64,000 nucleotides of DNA from Mycobacterium sp. SMC-8 (GCF_025263565.1 NZ_CP079865.1:3348001-3412000); one strand, 5' to 3'; positions 43,710 to 52,515 are shown, numbered from the stretch's first letter. Notes: generated by a model not told the origin, from the sequence alone. A program made the numbers and translations.

Positions 43710-43870
43710 CCGGCGAGAGCAGTATCCTGACTCCCGGATCAGCGCGCACCCCGACCTTCCAGCCTGCCGGCCGTGGTCGAGCTGGGGTTCGCTCCCCGGT
43801 CACAGTGGCGGGACCGTGCCGGATTCACACCGGCTTCCTGCCTGCTCGTCGGGGCCGGTCGGGCCGACCG
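43710..43870 (-). promoter_or_regulatory. Cobalamin riboswitch
   Basis: Read on the minus strand: AGGAAGCCGGTGTGAATCC then GGCACGGTCCCGCCACTGTG, ACCGGGGAGCGAACCCC, and finally GGAGTCAGGATACTGC (43719-43734). These are the conserved core of the adenosylcobalamin aptamer (GGAA...GGTGnnAATCC...CCGCCACTGT ... AGYCAGGAnAC). It sits in the leader of the BtuF-like gene and would shut the operon off when cobalamin is plentiful. Boundaries are approximate. Confidence 0.92.
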
Positions 43871-43879
43871 GCCACGCTG

Positions 43880-43885
43880 ACCATA
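43880..43885 (-). promoter_or_regulatory. -10 element for the riboswitch leader
   Basis: TATGGT on the minus strand fits TANNNT and lies a few bases upstream of the predicted 5' end of the cobalamin aptamer. Confidence 0.4.
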
Positions 43886-44215
43886 GCCGACGCCGGTCGA
43901 ACTCCCCCGGCACCCCATTCGCCGGACGCGCATCTCCCCGGCGGACGACCCGGCCGACGGCCTGCTGCAACTCGGTTCTGGCGCGGCGTTGGCGACACTG
44001 CCAGCGGTTTGCTGTGTGAGCTCCGCGACTTCACAGCCCGGCCGACTCGACCGGTCCCGACGTCGGGCGTGCGAGGCCCATCGACCCGGCGCGTTACTGG
44101 AGTGAAAGATGTTGCCTTGGAGTGTGCTGAGAAGCATTCTTTGGGACGTTAACTTTTATTAGCTTCTTAGGGTCAGAGACAACTTTCACGGTGCGGTGGT
44201 GGGCGGTTCGTTCGG
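43886..44215. other. Intergenic region without a recognised gene
   Basis: About 330 bp between the riboswitch and the small secreted-peptide gene. The right part (44130-44200) is AT-rich. A 17-codon ORF at 44109-44162 follows a GGAG box but has no other support. Nothing else is recognised. Confidence 0.5.
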
Positions 44216-44386
44216 TCAGATTGCGTTGAAAGCGCGACATATATCCTGTTCAGATCGTTGTAGCGCTGCGAGAGGTAGGCACCCTCGCGGAGGCTTTGAT
44301 CCGACAAGTGGGTTCATGGCGAAGCCGACACCGTTCGCTACAGCTGCAACCATTAGAAATGTCAAGATTTTGCTGGCTGCGGACAT
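44216..44386 (-). CDS. Small secreted peptide, uncharacterised
   Basis: A 56-residue ORF beginning MSAASKILTFLMVAAVANGV, a signal-peptide-like N-terminus, then a short mature part with two cysteines (C36, C50; RGCLPLAALQRSEQDICRAF) that could form a disulfide. It has a strong AAGGAG ribosome site 7 bases before ATG. Its composition is lower in GC than its neighbours. It diverges from the PE-PPE-domain gene with only 72 bp between starts. Many mycobacteria have such short exported peptides; no function is known to me. Confidence 0.6.
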   Translation of the reverse strand: MSAASKILTFLMVAAVANGVGFAMNPLVGSKPPRGCLPLAALQRSEQDICRAFNAI

Positions 44387-44411
44387 ATAACTCTCCTTAT
44401 GCTTTTCCTCG

Positions 44412-44426
44412 TCGCCGGATCGGCGA
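44412..44426. promoter_or_regulatory. Short inverted repeat between divergent starts
   Basis: TCGCCG-GAT-CGGCGA in the 72-bp divergent promoter region of the small peptide and the PE-PPE-domain gene. It is a candidate operator or leader hairpin. Confidence 0.35.
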
Positions 44427-44458
44427 GTCAGAATCACTGCATCAAACGGGGAGTTTCC

Positions 44459-45772
44459 ATGAAAATCGGTGTGCGCAAAGCATCTGTAGCGTGCGGCACC
44501 GCGTTTGCTTCGCTGGCGTTGGCGGCCATCACCGCCACGTCTGCCTGGGGCGCCAGCTCGGCTCTTGTCATCGGCGGTATCGCGACGTCGTCGATGCACG
44601 ACGCGGTCATGAGTCAGTTGCTCGGGGGGGCACTGAAAGATCAGCAGCGTGTGAGTGTGAACTGGCCGGCCGAGGCGGCGCCGTACACCGGTAAGAACGA
44701 TCTCACGCTCGGTGCGTCGATCAACATCGGCGTCAACAACCTCAATGCCCAGATCGACGCGGCGCTCGACCGTCTCGCCAAGGACGGCCAGGGCAACTAC
44801 ATCAACGACGAGAAGGTCACCGTCGTCGGGCTGTCGGCCGGCTCCCTGGTGGTCAACGAGGTGCTCCGCCAACTGGCCGCTGACGCCGAGGCGCCCGACA
44901 AGAACCAGATCACCTTCGTCCTGGTGGCCGATTCCAGCCGCCAGAAGCTGATCAACCAGACGCGGTACAACAAGAGCTTCGACTACACCTACCGCCCGGC
45001 GCCCGAGACCGAGTACGACATCGTCGTGGTCACCGGCGAGTACGACGGTATGGCGGACTTCCCGGATCGCTGGTGGAACGGGCTCGCGGTGCTGAACGCG
45101 ATCGCCGGTGGAATCTACGTGCATGTTCCGATGATGTTCGCCGACCTGTCCAAGGTTCCTGCGGAGAACATCACCGTGGACGTCAACTCCAAGGGCGGCA
45201 CCACCACCAACTATCTGGTCCCGACCGCGAAACTGCCTCTGGTGCAGATGTTCCCGAGCCTGGCAGCTCGCGAAGCCGAGCTCAAGGCCAAGATCGACAA
45301 GGCGTACAGCCGCAATGACGTCCGCGCCACCGCGTTGCGCACGTTCGTCGCCGCTCCCGCAGCGGTCGCCGAACCGGTCGCCGCTCCCGCGGTGATCGCC
45401 GAACCGGTCGCCGAGCCCCAGGTGGAGGAGAAGGCCGTCGAGGCCGTCACCACTGCGGTCGCGGACAGCGACGCGCAGGCCGAGTCGGGCGCCGCTGCGC
45501 CGGTTGGTGACGAGGTGGTTGAGGACACGGTCGGCGAGGCTGTGGTCCGCGACGGCGACGACGCCGATGTCGCCGAAACCGACGCCGACGTCACCGGCAC
45601 CGTCGATGGGGATGCCGCGGTCGAGGACGAGACCGACGCGGCAGCACAGGAAGACGCCGACACCTCGCAGTCGGCCGACGCGGATCAGGACAGGGACTCC
45701 ACGGAGGCCTCGTCGGATTCCTCGTCGGATGAATCCGGTTCCGGATCGTCGGACTCCTCAGACTCGGAGTAA
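44459..45772 (+). CDS. PE-PPE-domain secreted hydrolase with acidic tail
   Basis: A 437-residue exported protein. The signal peptide ends near residue 31 (TSAWGA). A PE-PPE (alpha/beta-hydrolase) domain follows with nucleophile S126 in VVGLSAGSLVVNEV and an Asp/His region in GEYDGMADFPDRWW and GGIYVHVPMM. PE-PPE domains in PE/PPE proteins have esterase activity on short acyl chains; here the domain stands alone without PE or PPE modules. After a Pro/Ala/Val/Glu linker, the last 100 or so residues are Asp/Glu/Ser-rich and low-complexity. ATG 44459 has GGGGAG upstream. Confidence 0.8.
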   Translation: MKIGVRKASVACGTAFASLALAAITATSAWGASSALVIGGIATSSMHDAVMSQLLGGALKDQQRVSVNWPAEAAPYTGKNDLTLGASINIGVNNLNAQIDAALDRLAKDGQGNYINDEKVTVVGLSAGSLVVNEVLRQLAADAEAPDKNQITFVLVADSSRQKLINQTRYNKSFDYTYRPAPETEYDIVVVTGEYDGMADFPDRWWNGLAVLNAIAGGIYVHVPMMFADLSKVPAENITVDVNSKGGTTTNYLVPTAKLPLVQMFPSLAAREAELKAKIDKAYSRNDVRATALRTFVAAPAAVAEPVAAPAVIAEPVAEPQVEEKAVEAVTTAVADSDAQAESGAAAPVGDEVVEDTVGEAVVRDGDDADVAETDADVTGTVDGDAAVEDETDAAAQEDADTSQSADADQDRDSTEASSDSSSDESGSGSSDSSDSE

Positions 45773-45804
45773 CCTCCCCGGACTCCGCAGACCCGAAGCC
45801 CCGG

Positions 45805-46590
45805 CTACCCGCCGGGGCTTCGTGGTATGTCGGGGAGGACGCGCAGCACGGCACCGCTGCTCAACAGGTCGGTCGCGGTGAGGCCGAAGGTGGACTTGAA
45901 CCGGTCCGAAAGATGGGACGGGCTTGCGAAGCCCGCGTCCGCGGCCGCATCGGTCAGGCTCTTGCCGGCGCTCACCGCCTCGCCTGCCCGCAGCAGTCGC
46001 ATCCACATGCGGTAGCGGCGCAGGCTGGTGCCGGCCTGGTGGCGGAACAGATGCAGGAACCGCGATTCGGACAGGCCTATGGCTGCGGCGAGTCGGCCCG
46101 AGGACAGGCCGCCGCAGGGATCGGCAGCGATGCGCCGGATCGTCTCGGCGATGCGCGGATCGGGCGCAGCCGGTGAGGCCGGCGCCGCGAGATCAAGCCA
46201 GCGTCGCGCGGATTCGTCGTCCTCGGGCATCTGCCTCAACGCGTCCTCGTCAGCGTGGTCGGACATGAGCGCGGCAGTGGTGCTGCGACATCTGTCGCCA
46301 CACGCTGATGCGCGGCCTGAGGACGGATCGAGGTAGCAGGACACCAGTCGCCCGCCGTGCGTGTCGAGATGGTGCACCAGCCGGGGTGGGATGAGCACGC
46401 TGCGCGCCGCCACCCGGTGCCCGTCGGCGGTCACGGTGACGGCGCCGTCCACACCGACCGCCAGGCACCACACCGATCCCGAGTGCGGCTCGAGGTTCAG
46501 CGCGGGGCCGGCGTAGAGCACCTGCCCGGGCCACAACCACACCGCCGGATAGCAGGTTTGTGGAAGCGACGCGGCCGTGACAGCTGTCAT
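45805..46590 (-). CDS. AraC-family transcriptional regulator
   Basis: A 261-residue regulator. The N-terminal cupin-like sensor (VLIPPRLVHHLDTHGG) and C-terminal double helix-turn-helix (GRLAAAIGLSESRFLHLFRH and SLTDAAADAGFASPSHLSDR) are clear. AGGAGG lies 6 bases before ATG 46590. It diverges from a small membrane-protein gene with a 34-bp gap, which it may control. The ligand is unknown. Confidence 0.87.
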   Translation of the reverse strand: MTAVTAASLPQTCYPAVWLWPGQVLYAGPALNLEPHSGSVWCLAVGVDGAVTVTADGHRVAARSVLIPPRLVHHLDTHGGRLVSCYLDPSSGRASACGDRCRSTTAALMSDHADEDALRQMPEDDESARRWLDLAAPASPAAPDPRIAETIRRIAADPCGGLSSGRLAAAIGLSESRFLHLFRHQAGTSLRRYRMWMRLLRAGEAVSAGKSLTDAAADAGFASPSHLSDRFKSTFGLTATDLLSSGAVLRVLPDIPRSPGG

Positions 46591-46624
46591 GGTGTCCTCC
46601 TGAGCCAGTGCATGGGAGGTTAGC

Positions 46625-46987
46625 GTGACGATCACGGTCATGGCCGGCGCCGCGGTGTTCTTCGCAGGGATGGGTGTCCTCGCTCTCGTCGCTCCGGCCC
46701 GGGTGGTCGCGCTGTTCGGCGTGGCGCTGGGATCGGGCGCGGCGCGCTCTGAGGTGCGGGCGGTGTACGGCGGATTCGGTCTGGCGATCGCGGCGGTGCT
46801 CATCGTCGCGATCACCACACCGGATCTGCGATCGGGTGTGCTCGTCACCGTGGCTGCCGCACTGGCGGGGATGGCGGCGGGGCGGCTGGTGTCCGCCCTG
46901 GACGGCCGAACCCCGTTCTACCCCAACTGGTTCTACTTCTTCGTCGAGACCCTCGCCGCGGCGGGGTTGTTCGCCGTCATGGGATGA
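46625..46987 (+). CDS. Small four-helix membrane protein (DUF4345-like)
   Basis: A 120-residue hydrophobic protein with four predicted membrane segments and GARSEVRAVYGGFGLAIA, RLVSALDGRTPFYPNWFYF, resembling DUF4345. The GTG start has GGAGG 5 bases before it. The 3' end overlaps the convergent alcohol dehydrogenase gene by 11 bp. The function is unknown; the divergent AraC gene is a likely regulator. Confidence 0.75.
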   Translation: MTITVMAGAAVFFAGMGVLALVAPARVVALFGVALGSGAARSEVRAVYGGFGLAIAAVLIVAITTPDLRSGVLVTVAAALAGMAAGRLVSALDGRTPFYPNWFYFFVETLAAAGLFAVMG

Positions 46988-48002
46988 GCTGGATCTTGAG
47001 GTGTTCGGCCGACCGGGCGAACGCCGCTTCGTATGCCCGGGCGGCGTCGGCCAGCGGCATTGTGCCGGTGAAGATCCCGTCGATGCTGAGCCTGCCGGCC
47101 TGCAGCAACGGGATCAGTTCCGGCCAGGTCTGCTGGACCGGGGCGGTGGTCAGCCGGATCGTGAGGCTGCGCAGCAGACATGCCAGTGCGGACAGGGGAT
47201 ACGGCTGCAGATCGTGCACCCCGACGATCGACACCGTGCCGCCGGTGCGCACGCACGCCAGGGCGTCGTCGATCGACGTGTCCGTGCCGACCGCGTCGAT
47301 CACCGAATCGGCGCCCAATCCGGCGGTGGCTTCCAGGACCGCCGCAGCGGCAGGCGAAGCGAGCGCACGTGCCCCGGCCGCGGCGGCGCGGTCCCGGCGG
47401 GCGGCAACCGGGTCCACGACGAAAACCGTTGCCGCACCCAGCGCATAGGCGCTGCGCAGCGCGCACTGACCGACCGCTCCCGCGCCGATCACCACCACTG
47501 TGCCGCCGACCGGGATGTCGGCGCGTTTGGCGGCTGCCCATCCGGTGGCCAGATTGTCGGTCAGCAGCAGCGCCTGTTCGGTGTCGATCCCGTCCGGGAT
47601 CGTGAGCAGCTGAAAGTCCGCCGCCGGTACCGCCATCAGGTCGGCCTGCGCTCCACCGAGAAGGCCGGACCCGAAGATCTGCGGACCCTGCACGCACGCC
47701 ACCGGGTCCAGCGTCCGGCACCCCGCACAGCGGCCGCATCCAGCGACCGATGACACCAGCACCCGGTCGCCGGGGCGGAAATTCGCGACGGCGGGTCCGG
47801 TGTCGACGACCACCCCGACCGCCTCGTGCCCGATGGACACCGGATCGCCGATCGGGTAATGCCCTTCCAGGAAATGCAGATCCGAGCCGCAGATGGCCGT
47901 CGCGGTCACCTCGACCAGTGCGCCGTCGGGGCCGGGCAGCGGCGGATCGGGTCGGGTGGCGACGTGCACCGTGCCCTTGCTGTCGACGACCACCGCACGC
48001 AT
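46977..48002 (-). CDS. Zinc-dependent alcohol dehydrogenase
   Basis: A 341-residue medium-chain dehydrogenase with catalytic-zinc motifs ICGSDLHFLEGHYP and GHEAVG, a structural-zinc lobe GCGRCAGCRTLDPVAC, and cofactor motif VVVIGAGAVGQCALRSA. ATG 48002 fits the family N-terminus (MRAVVVDSKGTV). It is divergent from the HpnE-like flavoprotein with an 89-bp gap holding a near-palindrome. The substrate is unknown. Confidence 0.85.
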   Translation of the reverse strand: MRAVVVDSKGTVHVATRPDPPLPGPDGALVEVTATAICGSDLHFLEGHYPIGDPVSIGHEAVGVVVDTGPAVANFRPGDRVLVSSVAGCGRCAGCRTLDPVACVQGPQIFGSGLLGGAQADLMAVPAADFQLLTIPDGIDTEQALLLTDNLATGWAAAKRADIPVGGTVVVIGAGAVGQCALRSAYALGAATVFVVDPVAARRDRAAAAGARALASPAAAAVLEATAGLGADSVIDAVGTDTSIDDALACVRTGGTVSIVGVHDLQPYPLSALACLLRSLTIRLTTAPVQQTWPELIPLLQAGRLSIDGIFTGTMPLADAARAYEAAFARSAEHLKIQLIP

Positions 48003-48039
48003 GCCGATCCGTCTCCTCGTCGTCGAAATACGCAACGTC

Positions 48040-48053
48040 GGGTAACGTAACCC
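48040..48053. promoter_or_regulatory. Near-palindrome in a divergent promoter
   Basis: GGGTAACGTAACCC is a 14-bp palindrome with one mismatched pair, and TAACGT within it fits a -10 box for the flavoprotein gene 44 bp downstream. A repressor bound here could close the promoter. Confidence 0.35.
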
Positions 48054-48091
48054 GCCGTGGCGCCGCCGGCAAGACCTTTGCGATCACCGTC

Positions 48092-49462
48092 ATGACGACC
48101 ACCTCCGCACGCAAGCACGTCGTGGTCGTGGGCGGCGGCCTGGCGGGGCTGGCGTCCACGGTGTGGCTGACCGAGAGGGGCTACCGGGTCACGCTGTTGG
48201 AGGGCAACGGCTCACTGGGCGGTCGGACCATCGGCTTGACCTCCGGCCACGGGGATGCGGTGGAGAACGGTCAGCACGTGCTGACCGGCTCCTACGAGAA
48301 CATCTTTCGCTACCTGGAATCCATTGGTGCGCAGGGTCTTCTGCAGTTCCCGGACGAGTTCGGCGTGCGGTATCCGGACGGTCATGCGGAGGTGTTCGGA
48401 CTGCGGGTGGCGCACCTGCGGCGCCTGATGCTCGGCCGGGTGCGGGGCTTGAGTATGGCGATGCTGCTGCGGGCGGCCCCGGCCTGGGCCCGCCTGGTCC
48501 GCGATGTCCTGCGGTTCGACGATTCGCTGGACGACATCACCGTCGACGCGTGGTTCGACCGGTTGGGCTTCCCCGGCGAAGTCCGCCGGATCCTGCTGAA
48601 TTCCATGGTGATCGGGCTGCTCAACGAGCTTCCGCACCTGGCGTCGGCGCACGCCTTCGCCGCGCTGCTGCGTACCGGGTCCGACCGGGTACGTCGGTCG
48701 GGCACCGGTGCCGTGCGGATCGGCTATCCGACGGTCGACCTGGACACGCTCTATCTGCGAGGAGCGCAGCGCGTGATGGCCGAGCGTGGCGTCGATGTCC
48801 GCCTCCGTGCCCGCGTCGCGGCGGTGACGACCGGCGGGGGAGTGGCGACCGGCGTGCGGTTGTCCGGCGGCGGCACCGTGACCGCCGACGCGGTGATCCT
48901 CGCGGTCCCGTCGTGGAACCTGCGGTCCCTGCTCGACGAGGTGCCGGATGCGGAGGAGGCGCGGCTGGCGGCAAAGAAGCTCGAGCCGATCCCGATCATG
49001 AGCACCTATGTGCTGCTGGACCGGCCGCTGGGCACGGTGGCTCCGTGGGAGTCACTGCTGGACAGCGATATCGGATGGGTGTTCGACCGGGACAAGATGC
49101 ACGGGCCGCGCGCCGACGGCAACCATCTGTACGGGCTGACCACGTGCGCCGCGTACGAGTTGATGGGGTTGAAGAAGGCCGACGTCGCCGAGCGTCTCGT
49201 CGGGGCGCTGCGGAGCAGTTATCCGGCCGCCCGCGAGGCGGACGTGCTCGACGTGACCGTCGTCCCGTGGCCGAAGGCCACTTTCTCGTCGCGGGTGGGG
49301 ATGTCCACCATCCGGCCGACAAACCGCACAGCGCTGCCGAATCTCGTGCTGGCGGGGGACTGGACGCACAACGACTGGCCCACCACGATGGAGGGCGCGG
49401 CCCAGAGCGCGGCACGCGCCGTCGATCTCCTGCATGACCAGCTCGGCGGCCCAGGAATCTAG
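48092..49462 (+). CDS. FAD-dependent desaturase-like oxidoreductase (HpnE/phytoene desaturase family)
   Basis: A 456-residue flavoprotein with HVVVVGGGLAGLASTVWL, LLEGNGSLGGRTIG, an NGQHVLTGSYENIFRYLESI block and C-terminal LVLAGDWTHNDWPTTMEGAA. This combination is typical of the HpnE/squalene-associated and carotenoid-desaturase-like amine-oxidase superfamily. In hopanoid pathways HpnE dehydroxylates hydroxysqualene; without HpnC/HpnD nearby that role is not supported, and an isoprenoid or lipid oxidation is the safer call. ATG 48092 precedes TTTSARKH. The upstream gap carries a near-palindrome. Confidence 0.75.
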   Translation: MTTTSARKHVVVVGGGLAGLASTVWLTERGYRVTLLEGNGSLGGRTIGLTSGHGDAVENGQHVLTGSYENIFRYLESIGAQGLLQFPDEFGVRYPDGHAEVFGLRVAHLRRLMLGRVRGLSMAMLLRAAPAWARLVRDVLRFDDSLDDITVDAWFDRLGFPGEVRRILLNSMVIGLLNELPHLASAHAFAALLRTGSDRVRRSGTGAVRIGYPTVDLDTLYLRGAQRVMAERGVDVRLRARVAAVTTGGGVATGVRLSGGGTVTADAVILAVPSWNLRSLLDEVPDAEEARLAAKKLEPIPIMSTYVLLDRPLGTVAPWESLLDSDIGWVFDRDKMHGPRADGNHLYGLTTCAAYELMGLKKADVAERLVGALRSSYPAAREADVLDVTVVPWPKATFSSRVGMSTIRPTNRTALPNLVLAGDWTHNDWPTTMEGAAQSAARAVDLLHDQLGGPGI

Positions 49463-49514
49463 GGGCGCCGGCACCGGAGCGGAAGGCGGCGCCGACACCC
49501 GGGGCACTCAGGCG

Positions 49515-50876
49515 TCAGTCGGCGATCACGTAGACCTGCTTGTTGACGAACTCGTCGATGCCCAGTGCGCCCAGCTCACGTCCGAAGCCGGAACGCTTGA
49601 CGCCGCCGAACGGAATGTCGGGCCCTTCCCCGGCCGGGGTGTTGACGTTGACCATTCCGGCTTCGAGCCGTCGGGCGACCTTCTCGGCGCGGCCGACATC
49701 GGTACTGAACACCGACGCCCCGAGACCGAACGCGGAGGAGTTCGCGAGCGCGACGGCCTCGTCGTCGTCACGAACGCGGTAGATGACCGCCACCGGGCCG
49801 AACAGCTCCTCCGTGTAGGCCCGCATGTCGGGGGTGACGCCCGTCAGCACAGCAGGGGTGTAGAACGCCGTGGGTGCCTGGCCGAGCACACCACCGGCGT
49901 GCAGCGTGGCGCCTTTGTCGACGGCGTCGGCGACCTGAGCGGCGACGGTTTCCGCCGCCGCCCGTGAGGACAGCGGAGCAATCTCGGTCGATGTGAGGCC
50001 GGCTGCCAGCGAGGTCAATTCGGCGACAAAATCGTCGTAGACGTCGTCGAGGACGATCATGCGCTTGTTGGAGTTACAGGCCTGTCCCATATTGTAGGTG
50101 CGGAAATCCCAAGCGGTGCGCGCCAGTTCGCCTGCATCGCCGTCGAGGACGATGAACGGGTCGGAACCACCGAGCTCCAGCAGGCATTTCTTCAGTGCCC
50201 GTCCGGCGGTGGCGGCGACGGCGGCGCCGGCACGCTCGGATCCGGTCACCGAGACGCCCTGCACGCGATCGTCTCCGATGATCGCCTCGACCTGATCGAA
50301 CGTCGCGAACAGGTTGGTGTACACCCCGGCGGGTACGCCGGCGTCACGCAGCAATTCGGCGATCGCCAACGCGCACTGAGGAACCGATTCGGCGTGCTTG
50401 AGCAGAAGCGTGTTGCCCAACAGCAGATTCGGTGCGGCGAAGCGGGCCACCTGGTAGACGGGGAAGTTCCACGGCATCACCCCCAACAGCACACCGACCG
50501 GACGGCGCCGGACCATTGCGGTGCCTCCCGAGAAGGTCGGGATGGGCTGGTCGGCCAGCAGTGCCGCACCCTGATCGGCGTAGAACTCGAAGATGGACGC
50601 GGAGAACTCCACCTCACCGGTGCCCTCGTCGAGTTTCTTGCCCATCTCCAGGCGTGCCAGCTCGCCCAGATCTGTCGCGCGCTCCCGCAGCAGCCGTCCG
50701 ACGTTGCGCACCACCTCCAGCCGGACCTGCAACGGCTCCTCGCCCCATATCCGGTAGGCCTGGTCGGCCGCGGTGAGCGCCGCGGCGACCTCGGCGTCGG
50801 TCGTGGTGTCGAACGTCGCCAGCACTTCACCGGTGGCGGGGTTCAGTGTCCGGTACGGCGGCTGCGTGACGGTCAC
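49515..50876 (-). CDS. gabD: NAD(P)-dependent semialdehyde dehydrogenase (GabD-like)
   Basis: A 453-residue aldehyde dehydrogenase. It has MPWNFPVYQVARFAAPNLLL, VTGSERAGAAVAA, the catalytic Glu in LELGGSDPF, nucleophile Cys in YNMGQACNSNKRMIV and FGGVKRSGFGRELG. The MGQACNSNKR block is typical of short SSADH (Sad/GabD) enzymes of about 455 residues. Next to an amine permease and the cyclic-amine operon, it would oxidise succinate or glutarate semialdehyde from amino-aldehyde breakdown. GTG 50876; co-directional with and 14 bp after the permease gene. Confidence 0.85.
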   Translation of the reverse strand: MTVTQPPYRTLNPATGEVLATFDTTTDAEVAAALTAADQAYRIWGEEPLQVRLEVVRNVGRLLRERATDLGELARLEMGKKLDEGTGEVEFSASIFEFYADQGAALLADQPIPTFSGGTAMVRRRPVGVLLGVMPWNFPVYQVARFAAPNLLLGNTLLLKHAESVPQCALAIAELLRDAGVPAGVYTNLFATFDQVEAIIGDDRVQGVSVTGSERAGAAVAATAGRALKKCLLELGGSDPFIVLDGDAGELARTAWDFRTYNMGQACNSNKRMIVLDDVYDDFVAELTSLAAGLTSTEIAPLSSRAAAETVAAQVADAVDKGATLHAGGVLGQAPTAFYTPAVLTGVTPDMRAYTEELFGPVAVIYRVRDDDEAVALANSSAFGLGASVFSTDVGRAEKVARRLEAGMVNVNTPAGEGPDIPFGGVKRSGFGRELGALGIDEFVNKQVYVIAD

Positions 50877-50890
50877 GGGGAGTCCTTCTC

Positions 50891-52408
50891 CTATTTCTTG
50901 GTGGGGATGGCGTCGGCGTACGGTGCCGTGCTCTTGCCGTGTAACGGGTGAATCGTCATGTAAATCAATCCGATTCCGATGACGACTGCGGCCGACAGCG
51001 GCACGATCCAGTTGTCGTACCAGGGGGCGTCCGGGGTGCGGGGCCAGGCCATGTTGACCATCGCGATCACTCCGTAGACCAACGCGGCGATGTTGACCGG
51101 CACACCCCACTTGCCCAGGGTGTACTTCCCGCTGGGCACCCAGCCTTTCAGGCGGGCCCGCAGCGCGGCGAGGACGACCATCTGGAAGCCGATGTAGATG
51201 CCCAGAGCGGCAAAGCTGATGATCTTGGTGATCGCATCGGTGGAGAACTTGGATCCGAGGATGATCAGCGCAGGCACCGCAGCAGCCAGCAACAACGCGT
51301 ACGGCGGGACGTGGCGCGTGGGCGAGAACTTCTTCAGAAGAGAACTTCCCATGATCATCTCGTCGCGCCCGTACGAGTACGCGAGCCGGCTCGCGGCGGC
51401 CTGCAGGCTCATCGCGCACGACAGGAACGACAGCAGCACGATCACCAGGATGATCTTGGAGCCGACCGGGCCGAAGGCTTCGGTGAGCACCGTGCTGACA
51501 GGATCGGTGTCCTCGCCGGCGATCACGGCAGGGATGTCGGCCACCGACAGGACCAGCGCCAAGCACACGAAAGTTGCTGCAGCTCCGCCGATATAGATGG
51601 TGCGGCGCATCGCCTTCGGGATCAACCGGCCCGGGTCGGGCACCTCCTCGGCCACGTCACCGCACGCCTCGAAGCCGTAGTACTGGTACAGGCCGATCAA
51701 CGCGGCAGCGGCGAACGCCCACATGTAGTTGCCGTCGCCACCGGCGCCGAAGCTGTCGAAAATGATCCCGATGTTGTGTTCACGGTGCGCGATCAGCAGC
51801 CACCCCCCGACCACGAGGGCCCCGATGATCTCGGCGCTGAATCCGATGATCGCCGCTTTGGCAAGCACTTTCGTACCCATGAAGTTGATCACGGTGGCCA
51901 GCGCGAGCAGCAGCAGCGAGAACACGATGACGTTGTTCACCGTCGCTTCGATGCCGAACGCGGCGGCGATGAACGGCCCGGCGCCGTAGGTCACCGACGC
52001 GATGGTGACCAGAAGGGCCGCCAGGTACACCCAGCCGGTCATCCATGCATATCGTCGTCCCCACAGGCGTCGTGCCCAGGGATAGACCCCGCCGGCCACC
52101 GGGTACTGCGCCACGATCTCGGAGAACACCAGGGCGACGAGCAGCTGCCCGACTCCGACGATCAGCAGACTCCAGATCATCGGCGGGCCACCGGTGGCCA
52201 GTGCGAACGCGAACAAGGTGTAGATGCCGACGACGGGGGACAGGTAGGTGAAGCCGAGTGAGAAGTTCGCCCACGGGCTCATGTCCCGTTTGAACTCCGA
52301 TTTGTAGCCGAGCGCGTGCAGGTGTGCAGCGTCGCTCCCGTCGTGGAACTCGTAGTAGCCCTCGGCATCGTTGCCGCGGGCGTCGGAAGTCGGATGAGTG
52401 GTGGACAT
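50891..52408 (-). CDS. APC-family amino acid/amine permease
   Basis: A 505-residue inner-membrane carrier with about 12 membrane helices. APC blocks are SPWANFSLGFTYLSPVVGIY, FSEIVAQYPVAGGVYPWARR, YYGFEACGDVAEEVPDPGR and SRLAYSYGRDEMIMGSSLL. It resembles GABA/choline-type permeases of the amino acid-choline branch. Placed beside a semialdehyde dehydrogenase and divergent from a GntR gene, it likely imports GABA, 5-aminovalerate or a cyclic amine. ATG 52408 follows the long divergent promoter region. Confidence 0.85.
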   Translation of the reverse strand: MSTTHPTSDARGNDAEGYYEFHDGSDAAHLHALGYKSEFKRDMSPWANFSLGFTYLSPVVGIYTLFAFALATGGPPMIWSLLIVGVGQLLVALVFSEIVAQYPVAGGVYPWARRLWGRRYAWMTGWVYLAALLVTIASVTYGAGPFIAAAFGIEATVNNVIVFSLLLLALATVINFMGTKVLAKAAIIGFSAEIIGALVVGGWLLIAHREHNIGIIFDSFGAGGDGNYMWAFAAAALIGLYQYYGFEACGDVAEEVPDPGRLIPKAMRRTIYIGGAAATFVCLALVLSVADIPAVIAGEDTDPVSTVLTEAFGPVGSKIILVIVLLSFLSCAMSLQAAASRLAYSYGRDEMIMGSSLLKKFSPTRHVPPYALLLAAAVPALIILGSKFSTDAITKIISFAALGIYIGFQMVVLAALRARLKGWVPSGKYTLGKWGVPVNIAALVYGVIAMVNMAWPRTPDAPWYDNWIVPLSAAVVIGIGLIYMTIHPLHGKSTAPYADAIPTKK

Positions 52409-52515
52409 GAGCCTGCTTTCTGCCGGGAGTTGGGTATGCAGGAATCCAAGTGAGCGAAAAACTACAGTCCTATTGTTTAACCGGCAACAGGAACGGAAGA
52501 ATTTGTCGAAAATCG

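Noticed and set aside
43886..44152. An Arg/Pro-rich ORF on the plus strand upstream of the PE-PPE gene
   Set aside because: Its frame runs through the riboswitch in antisense and has no RBS, domain or sensible composition.
44109..44162. A 17-codon ORF (MLPWSVLRSILWDVNFY) after a GGAG box
   Set aside because: Too short to support without conservation or expression data; recorded only in the intergenic entry.
44387..45124. A 302-codon minus-strand ORF ending with the small peptide
   Set aside because: The upstream part is antisense to the PE-PPE-domain gene; only the last 56 codons have their own RBS, ATG and signal-like sequence.
52475..52481. GTTTAAC as a FadR-type (GTNNNAC) operator
   Set aside because: Only the minimal core matches, and such sites occur by chance; the inverted repeat at 52516-52541 is a better candidate.
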